NCBI GenBank assembly: GCA_023390955.1
Contig: JAEWBW010000206.1
Location: 1-7,798, forward strand
Length of the DNA: 7,798 nucleotides
Reading direction: 5' to 3'
Source: Pseudomonadota bacterium
GTDB lineage: Bacteria; Pseudomonadota; Alphaproteobacteria; Rhizobiales; Xanthobacteraceae
In this document: positions 1 through 3,925 of the stretch, piece by piece
How positions within the stretch are numbered: position 1 is the stretch's first letter
Layout: every line of letters starts with the position of its first letter
Notes under the pieces: model-generated
The model's input: the letters and a program-made list of their open reading frames with translations, nothing else
Told to the model about the DNA's origin: nothing
The model's database searches: none
Program-made: the position numbers and the translations under genes

Positions 1-73
1 CGACGAATACCGCCAGCACGAAGATGGAGAGCCGGAAAACGAAGGGATCGACGACCTGTGCGACATGCTCCAT
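1..73 (-). CDS. pntAB: NAD(P) transhydrogenase subunit alpha part 2 (PntAB), 5' end only
   Basis: Only the first 24 codons are in the window; the gene runs off the left edge. The peptide begins MEHVAQVVDPFVFRLSIFVL and continues into a hydrophobic stretch, as expected for the first membrane helix of the small membrane part of the split alpha subunit. In this family PntAB, together with PntB, forms the proton channel that couples hydride transfer from NADH to NADP+ to proton flow across the inner membrane. The start ATG (73-71) lies 11 bp after the pntAA stop and has a good GAGGAG ribosome site, so the two genes are clearly one operon. Identification rests on the short peptide plus the unambiguous upstream partner. 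Confidence 0.9.
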   Translation of the reverse strand, partial: MEHVAQVVDPFVFRLSIFVLAVFV

Positions 74-80
74 GGCTTGT

Positions 81-86
81 CTCCTC
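81..86 (-). promoter_or_regulatory. pntAB ribosome binding site overlapping the pntAA stop
   Basis: On the minus strand the sequence reads TGAGGAG: the pntAA stop TGA (87-85) runs straight into GAGGAG (86-81), which sits 7 nt before the pntAB ATG. Terminating ribosomes would uncover or re-use this site, which fits translational coupling of the two alpha-subunit parts. Confidence 0.8.
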
Positions 87-1212
87 ACGCTTTCGGCTGA
101 AAGTTCGGATGGATGACGGCGCCGTCCCTGGTCAGCGCGGTCGCCTTGACGAGTTCGTCGTCCCAGTTGACGGCGAGCTTCTTCTCTTTCTTGTCGACCA
201 TGGTCTCGATGAAGGAGAACAGATTGCGCGCATAGAGGCTGGAGGCCGACGCGGCGACGCGGCCGGCGACGTTGGTGTAGCCGACGATCTTGATGCCATC
301 GAGATCGACGACCTCGCCGGGCCTCGCACCCTCGACATTGCCGCCGCGCTCGACGGCGAGATCGACCAGCACCGAACCCGGCTTCATCGACTTGACCATC
401 TCGGAGCTGACGAGCTTCGGCGCGGGCCGGCCCGGGATCAGCGCGGTCGTGATCACGATGTCCTGCTTCTTGACGTGCTCTGCGGTGAGCGCGGCCTGCT
501 TGGCCTGGTACTCCTTGGACATTTCCTTGGCGTAGCCGCCCGCGGTCTGCGCGTTCTTGAACTCCTCGTCCTCAACGGCGAGGAATTTCGCACCCAAGCT
601 TTCCACCTGTTCCTTCGTCGCCGGCCGCACGTCGGTCGCGGTGACGATGGCGCCGAGACGGCGCGCGGTGGCGATCGCCTGGAGGCCGGCCACGCCGACG
701 CCCATCACGAAGACCTTTGCAGCTGGCACGGTGCCGGCCGCGGTCATCATCATCGGAAAGGCGCGGCCGAAGGCTTCGGCGCCTTCGATCACGGCGCGGT
801 AGCCGGCGAGGTTCGCCTGCGACGACAGCACGTCCATTACCTGCGCGCGGGTGATGCGCGGCATCAATTCCATCGCGAAGGCGGCGACGCCGGCATCGGC
901 GATCGTCTTCAGCGCGGCCTCGTTGCCATAGGGGTCCATGATGGCGATGACGAGCGCGCCGCGCTTGTACTTCGCGAGCTCCGAGGCTTCCGGACGCTTG
1001 ACCTTGATGATGATGTCGGCGTCCGCGAGCGCATCGGCACTGACGGTGGCGCCGGCCGCGGTGAAGTCGGAATCGAGCAGGCCCGATTTGACGCCGGCAC
1101 CGGGCTCGACGGCAATCTCGGCGCCGAGCGCCTTGAACTTCTTCACCGTATCCGGCGAAGCAGCCACCCGCGGCTCGGACGGATCGATTTCCTTGGCAAC
1201 GGCAATCTTCAT
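85..1212 (-). CDS. pntAA: Re/Si-specific NAD(P)(+) transhydrogenase subunit alpha part 1 (PntAA), NAD(H)-binding domain I
   Basis: The 375-residue protein is the soluble NAD(H)-binding component (domain I) of proton-translocating transhydrogenase, which reduces NADP+ with NADH at the cytoplasmic face of the inner membrane. The Rossmann motif GVGVAG is at residues 171-176, followed by TATDVR, whose D194 is placed to bind the adenine ribose. The RQD loop of the family is intact: R119, Q124, D127 and S130 match Rhodospirillum rubrum R127, Q132, D135 and S138 at a constant offset of 8. At the same offset Y227 and M231 match the mobile-loop Tyr235 and Met239. The length is close to the R. rubrum subunit, so the gene looks complete and active. 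The start ATG is 4 nt after a GGAGG site (1221-1217). The next gene, pntAB, follows after 11 bp. Confidence 0.97.
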   Translation of the reverse strand: MKIAVAKEIDPSEPRVAASPDTVKKFKALGAEIAVEPGAGVKSGLLDSDFTAAGATVSADALADADIIIKVKRPEASELAKYKRGALVIAIMDPYGNEAALKTIADAGVAAFAMELMPRITRAQVMDVLSSQANLAGYRAVIEGAEAFGRAFPMMMTAAGTVPAAKVFVMGVGVAGLQAIATARRLGAIVTATDVRPATKEQVESLGAKFLAVEDEEFKNAQTAGGYAKEMSKEYQAKQAALTAEHVKKQDIVITTALIPGRPAPKLVSSEMVKSMKPGSVLVDLAVERGGNVEGARPGEVVDLDGIKIVGYTNVAGRVAASASSLYARNLFSFIETMVDKKEKKLAVNWDDELVKATALTRDGAVIHPNFQPKA

Positions 1213-1311
1213 GGGGCCTCCGGCGACGCGGGAAAGCGCGCACGCGAACTTAGCGTTACTCCCGCAACGTTGGATACCGGTTTTGGAACCGGCTTGAATG
1301 CAAATATTATA
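1213..1311 (-). promoter_or_regulatory. Putative pnt operon promoter and structured leader
   Basis: Reading the minus strand, a perfect TATAAT (1311-1306) would place a transcription start near 1299 and give a leader of roughly 87 nt before the pntAA ATG. I see no good -35 element 16-18 bp upstream (the 17-bp position reads ATCCGT), so an activator may be needed. The leader has two possible stems. The first is CCGGTT/AACCGG around a 4-nt loop (1292-1277). The second has outer arms GCGGGA (1265-1260) and TCCCGC (1233-1228), just before the GGAGG ribosome site (1221-1217). The first stem could instead be a remnant terminator for the upstream oxidase gene, but it has no following T-run. Confidence 0.45.
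1277..1292. repeat. Inverted repeat CCGGTT-4-AACCGG in the pnt leader
   Basis: The perfect 6-bp arms CCGGTT (1277-1282) and AACCGG (1287-1292) are separated by TTGG. The repeat lies immediately downstream of the predicted transcription start of pntAA. It could be a repressor site or an RNA hairpin. No T-tract follows on either strand, which argues against a simple intrinsic terminator. Confidence 0.5.
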
Positions 1312-1348
1312 AGCACCCGCCGCCTATGACGGATGCAGCCGACGATGG

Positions 1349-1501
1349 TCAGGTCAGGAAGATCGCCATCAGGATCACGATGAGCGCGACCGAGATCGTG
1401 CCCCACTTCACCAGCTGGATGAAGCCCTCGTAGGTCTGCGCGTGCGCAACGTAGTCGTTGCCGTCGGCGGTCGTGTACGCCACTTCGCTATGGTCGGCCA
1501 T
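1349..1501 (-). CDS. aa3-type cytochrome c oxidase subunit IV (small, single-helix)
   Basis: This 50-residue reading frame begins MADHSEVAYT and ends with one hydrophobic helix at about residues 34-50 (GTISVALIVILMAIFLT). The pattern of a polar N-terminus, then YEGFIQLVKWGTI leading into one membrane segment, is characteristic of the bacterial aa3-type cytochrome c oxidase subunit IV family (Pfam COX4_pro_2). That subunit is a tiny protein packed against the oxidase core in the inner membrane; its role is structural and not essential in the systems studied. The ATG (1501-1499) has a weak GGGGAC ribosome site about 5 nt upstream. The gene is detached from any coxBAC cluster and sits 136 bp before pntAA in the same direction, an arrangement I recall from other rhizobial genomes. 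The Doc toxin gene upstream is 106 bp away and probably separately transcribed. Confidence 0.88.
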   Translation of the reverse strand: MADHSEVAYTTADGNDYVAHAQTYEGFIQLVKWGTISVALIVILMAIFLT

Positions 1502-1607
1502 GAATGTCCCCAGTCGAAAGTCGAATTCTTGACTATTCTTGGGCTGGGATACCGCAAAGCTTCGGGCAGGGCAACGGCACCCATGCGCGGTTTTGCGGCA
1601 AATCAGG

Positions 1608-2003
1608 TCATTTGGAATCCAGATTATCGCGGATCCAGCGCGTCAGGCTCTCCTCGCTGACCTCGCCGGCTGCGAGCGAGAGGATGATGACCGCCGCCTG
1701 TGCGGGCTCGGGACCAAACGCAACGCCGTTCTTGTGAAGAAAGGCCATCATCACCGTGAAGGCGATGCGCCCGTTTCCATCCACGATGGCCTGATTTTTT
1801 GCGAGGCCGAATGCGTACGCCGCAGCTAGCTCATCCATCGGCGCCTGCTCATAGCGCCATTTGTTGATCGGACGCTCCAGCGCTGAGCGCAGCATGCCCT
1901 CGTCGCGCAATCCGGGCGCACCGCCGAAACGCCGGAGTTGCCGACTGTGGATTGCTACGGCCTGCTCGTAGGTGATCCAGAGCGGCTCTTGCGGTTCGCT
2001 CAT
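1608..2003 (-). CDS. doc: Death-on-curing (Doc/Fic-fold) toxin with a degenerate catalytic motif
   Basis: The 131-residue protein has Doc-family length and layout: an N-terminal WITYEQAVAIH segment, GGAPGLRDEGMLRSALERP (about residues 27-45) typical of Doc proteins, and the central Fic motif region at 69-81. Doc toxins of this family phosphorylate EF-Tu and stop translation. The usual motif is H-P-F-x-D-G-N-K-R, but here it reads KNQAIVDGNGRIAF. The catalytic histidine is Q71 (codon CAG at 1793-1791), the following P-F is A-I, and the lysine is G78 (GGG at 1772-1770). D75, N77 and R79 remain. The frame is otherwise intact and the hydrophobic core (FTVMMAFLHKNGV) is normal. The start ATG is 12 bp after the antitoxin stop with no clear ribosome site, implying coupled translation. 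It may be inactive, altered in chemistry, or retained as a co-repressor. Confidence 0.88.
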   Translation of the reverse strand: MSEPQEPLWITYEQAVAIHSRQLRRFGGAPGLRDEGMLRSALERPINKWRYEQAPMDELAAAYAFGLAKNQAIVDGNGRIAFTVMMAFLHKNGVAFGPEPAQAAVIILSLAAGEVSEESLTRWIRDNLDSK

Positions 2004-2015
2004 GCGCGCAGCCGG

Positions 2016-2240
2016 CTATTTTGCAAGCGCAGCGAGCGTATCGCGATATTTGTCCATCACTTCGTCGGCAATTTCCATGGTCCGCTCGAAGTCGGGATCA
2101 TAGGGGAGTGCCTGGAAGCCACCGCCGGGCAATTCCACGATGTGCAATTGCTGCCCGCGTTTGAGGTCGAGCCGCTGCATCAACTCGCGGGGCAACAGCA
2201 TGCCATCCGAATTGCCGATCTTCTTGATTTCAATCTTCAC
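2016..2240 (-). CDS. AbrB/MazE/SpoVT-type antitoxin, partner of the Doc-like toxin
   Basis: This is a 74-residue protein starting at GTG (2240-2238), read as MKIEIKKIGNSDGMLLPRELM. Residues 1-45 form a swapped-hairpin AbrB DNA-binding domain, with the hallmark KIGNS and an LPRELMQRLDLKRGQQL segment. The C-terminal tail (about 50-74, PDFERTMEIADEVMDKYRDTL) is charged and probably helical, the usual toxin-neutralising part. It resembles the family of putative addiction-module antidotes named as Doc partners (TIGR02609, from memory), not the Phd family found with P1 Doc. The frame stays open upstream to an ATG at 2297, but the GTG is preferred. It has GGAGG (2252-2248) 7 nt before it, and the upstream stretch carries the promoter and an 18-bp palindrome. 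The toxin gene follows after 12 bp. Confidence 0.88.
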   Translation of the reverse strand: MKIEIKKIGNSDGMLLPRELMQRLDLKRGQQLHIVELPGGGFQALPYDPDFERTMEIADEVMDKYRDTLAALAK

Positions 2241-2258
2241 GGCTTTGCCTCCGGCTAC

Positions 2259-2276
2259 GTTATACAAATGTATAAC
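2259..2276. promoter_or_regulatory. 18-bp palindromic operator of the toxin-antitoxin module
   Basis: GTTATACAAATGTATAAC has perfect 8-bp arms (GTTATACA / TGTATAAC) around a central AA. It lies 18-36 nt before the antitoxin GTG and covers the predicted -10 box. Autorepression by the antitoxin, alone or with the toxin, is the rule for such modules, so this is the most likely binding site. That assignment is inferred from position and symmetry. Confidence 0.75.
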
Positions 2277-2297
2277 ACCGAAGATACTCTCGTTCAA
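2269..2297 (-). promoter_or_regulatory. Predicted sigma-70-type promoter of the toxin-antitoxin module
   Basis: On the minus strand TTGAAC (2297-2292) and TATACA (2274-2269) are separated by exactly 17 bp. Transcription would start near 2262, about 22 nt before the GTG, leaving room for the GGAGG ribosome site. The -10 box is embedded in the 18-bp palindrome, so a bound antitoxin dimer would block polymerase. Confidence 0.6.
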
Positions 2298-2327
2298 CAG
2301 GTGTTTTACAAGCGTCTGCGCAGCGGA

Positions 2328-3041
2328 TTAGCCCTGGGCTGACCGCGAACGCTCGATCCCCTGCAGCAGTATCTCCAGACCCGTCTCGAAGGTCGCCTCG
2401 AAATGCGCCGGCTGGAAGTACGGCGCTGCCGCCGCAAGGTTGGGGAACTGTGCGGCAATGGTCTCGTTCGCGACCGGATTGGCCGAGGACGGCCCCTTGG
2501 CATAGCCGGCGGTCTCGTCCAGCGCGGCGCCGGTGAGGTAGTAGCCGAGCTCGCGGAAATAGGCGGCGGCCTCCCGGTCGGAAAAACCGGCCGCGCGAAA
2601 GATCCCGATGATGCCGTCGATATAGGCAACGCCCGCCAGTGTGTTGAGGCGATGCACCGCGAAGAACGGGAAGAACGCCGGGTGCTTCAGCGCCATCGCA
2701 CGAAAGCCGTGCGCAGCGCGGCGGAGCCGCTCGCGCCAGTCCCAGTGCGGCTCCATGACGACATGCGCCTCTGCCAGCATCAGGTCGACCAGCGCGTCCA
2801 TCAGATGCGCCTTGTTGGGGAAGTGGTGGTAGATGCTCATGGCCTCGCAGCCGAGCTCTTCGCCGAGCCGCCGCGTCGATAGCGCCGGCAGGCCCTCGCG
2901 ATCGACCAGCGCCATCGCGGCGGCCGCGATACGTTCCGGCGACAGCGATAGCCCCCGCCCGCCCTGCCCCGCCGCCCGGCGCTTGCGCGGCGCGGCTGCA
3001 GCTTTCGTCCTGGCCCCGGCCTTCCCCGTCATCCCACTCAC
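2328..3041 (-). CDS. TetR/AcrR-family transcriptional regulator
   Basis: The 237-residue protein has a basic, Ala-rich N-terminal tail (residues 7-30, including PRKRR) and then a TetR-type DNA-binding domain at about 33-80. Its helix-turn-helix is STRRLGEELGCEAMSIYHHF (55-74), followed by PNKAHLMDALVD. The remainder (about 98-233) is a helical ligand-binding and dimerisation domain whose effector I cannot name. The first possible start is GTG (3041-3039); an ATG three codons later (3032-3030) is equally plausible, since neither has a strong ribosome site. The gene is divergent from the hydroxylase-family gene at 3128, with two similar palindromes in the 86-bp gap, so it probably represses that gene and itself. 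The toxin-antitoxin promoter follows its stop codon closely. Confidence 0.92.
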   Translation of the reverse strand: MSGMTGKAGARTKAAAAPRKRRAAGQGGRGLSLSPERIAAAAMALVDREGLPALSTRRLGEELGCEAMSIYHHFPNKAHLMDALVDLMLAEAHVVMEPHWDWRERLRRAAHGFRAMALKHPAFFPFFAVHRLNTLAGVAYIDGIIGIFRAAGFSDREAAAYFRELGYYLTGAALDETAGYAKGPSSANPVANETIAAQFPNLAAAAPYFQPAHFEATFETGLEILLQGIERSRSAQG

Positions 3042-3054
3042 TCGAATCCGCTTG

Positions 3055-3075
3055 CAACCTTACACTGGAAGGCTG
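3055..3075. promoter_or_regulatory. TetR operator candidate 1
   Basis: This imperfect palindrome is centred on C3065, with arms CAACCTTACA and TGGAAGGCTG (8 of 10 positions pair). It shares CTTACAC-YG-KAAGGCT with the second site (14 of 16 bases, 3059-3074 against 3091-3106). The centre-to-centre distance is 32 bp, about three helical turns, so dimers would bind on the same face of the DNA. Confidence 0.6.
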
Positions 3076-3085
3076 TATTGGGAAG

Positions 3086-3108
3086 CTAGACTTACACCGT
3101 AAGGCTAG
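3086..3108. promoter_or_regulatory. TetR operator candidate 2
   Basis: The arms CTAGACTTAC (3086-3095) and GTAAGGCTAG (3099-3108) pair at 9 of 10 positions around ACC. The inner CTTAC/GTAAG is perfect. The palindrome ends 19 bp before the hydroxylase ATG, so a bound repressor would cover the start of transcription or early leader of that gene. It is the better of the two sites. Confidence 0.68.
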
Positions 3109-3127
3109 AAGCAGAGGGAGCCAAGCA

Positions 3128-3910
3128 ATGACTATGGTTGACCTGTTCGGCCTGCTGGTGCCGGTGACCTATCTGGTGATGCTGGGAATCGAGGCCCTGA
3201 TTCCGGCGCGGCAATTTCCAAAGATCCGGTACTGGCGCCTCAAGGGCTTCTTCTTCCTGACCGTGCAAGGGCTGCTCGCAACGCTGACGCCTTTGCTGAT
3301 CCCGGAGCACTGGCTCGCAAAACACCGGCTGATCGATCTGACCGGGCTCGGCGTGATCGGCGGCGCCCTGCTCGGCTATGCCGTGCTCTCGCTCGTCAAC
3401 TATGTCTGGCATCGCAGCGCCCACACCTTCCCGGTGATGTGGCGGCTGTTCCACCAGATCCATCACAGCCCGCAGCGCATGGACATGTCAGGTGCCGCGC
3501 TATTCCATCCGCTGGAGACGTTCGCGTTCTTCGCGATTGCGACCATCGTCACCACGCTGGTGCTCGGGCTCGATCCGGTGGCGGCCGCTGCGACCGGCTA
3601 CATCGCCGCCTTCTACGGCTACTTCCAGCATATGAACGTGCGCACGCCGCAATGGCTGGGCTACATCATCCAGCGGCCCGAGGCACATTGCGTGCACCAC
3701 CAGCGCGACGTGCACGCCTTCAACTACGGCGACCTGCCGATCTGGGACATGCTGCTCGGCACCTTCCGCAATCCGGCAGATTTTGAAGGCGCGGTGGGAT
3801 TCGAGACGCCCGCTACCGATCGCTTCGGCGCGATGCTCGGCTTCGTCGACGTCAACGCGCAAGCCGCCGGGCCGAACAGTCTCGGCCGCGGCGCAAGCCA
3901 GCCAGGCTGA
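3128..3910 (+). CDS. Sterol desaturase/fatty acid hydroxylase family integral membrane protein
   Basis: The 260-residue membrane protein has the histidine clusters of the di-iron fatty acid hydroxylase superfamily (Pfam PF04116). These are HRSAH at 95-99, HQIHH at 109-113, H127, H168 (QHMN) and HCVHH at 187-191, with H196 just after. Hydrophobic segments at about 6-22, 42-58, 74-92 and 130-165 place the histidines on the cytoplasmic side. Members hydroxylate or desaturate lipid substrates using O2 and electrons from a reductase; the substrate cannot be told from sequence. All expected metal ligands appear present, so it should be active. A clear AGAGGGAG ribosome site (3113-3120) precedes the ATG at 3128; an ATG two codons later is possible. 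The divergent TetR gene is its likely regulator. The C-terminal 25 residues are Ala/Gly-rich and look like a tail. Confidence 0.92.
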   Translation: MTMVDLFGLLVPVTYLVMLGIEALIPARQFPKIRYWRLKGFFFLTVQGLLATLTPLLIPEHWLAKHRLIDLTGLGVIGGALLGYAVLSLVNYVWHRSAHTFPVMWRLFHQIHHSPQRMDMSGAALFHPLETFAFFAIATIVTTLVLGLDPVAAAATGYIAAFYGYFQHMNVRTPQWLGYIIQRPEAHCVHHQRDVHAFNYGDLPIWDMLLGTFRNPADFEGAVGFETPATDRFGAMLGFVDVNAQAAGPNSLGRGASQPG

Positions 3911-3925
3911 CGCAGCGCGTCAGCC
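3905..3925. terminator. Convergent hairpin containing both stop codons (likely bidirectional terminator)
   Basis: The arms GGCTGACGC (3905-3913) and GCGTCAGCC (3917-3925) are a perfect 9-bp inverted repeat around AGC. The TGA of the hydroxylase gene (3908-3910) lies in the left arm and the TGA of the peptidase gene (3922-3920 on the minus strand) in the right arm, at mirror positions. The stem is GC-rich, but neither side has a T-run, so termination would be weak or factor-assisted. It could also protect both 3' ends. Confidence 0.65.

Noticed and set aside
724..741. TGGCACGGTGCCGGCC resembling a sigma-54 -24 element
   Set aside because: No TTGC at the -12 spacing, and it lies inside the pntAA coding sequence.
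58..1329. 423-codon open frame on the plus strand opposite pntAA
   Set aside because: It is an antisense shadow of a GC-rich conserved gene. The translation is Arg/Gly/Asp/His-rich with no family resemblance and no ribosome site.
2016..2297. Longer antitoxin start at ATG 2297
   Set aside because: The extra 19 codons would cover the promoter and operator, and the GTG at 2240 has a properly spaced GGAGG.
2260..3057. 265-codon minus-strand frame overlapping the TetR gene
   Set aside because: Low-complexity Arg/Gly/Ala translation. The adjacent frame encodes a convincing TetR protein with a helix-turn-helix.
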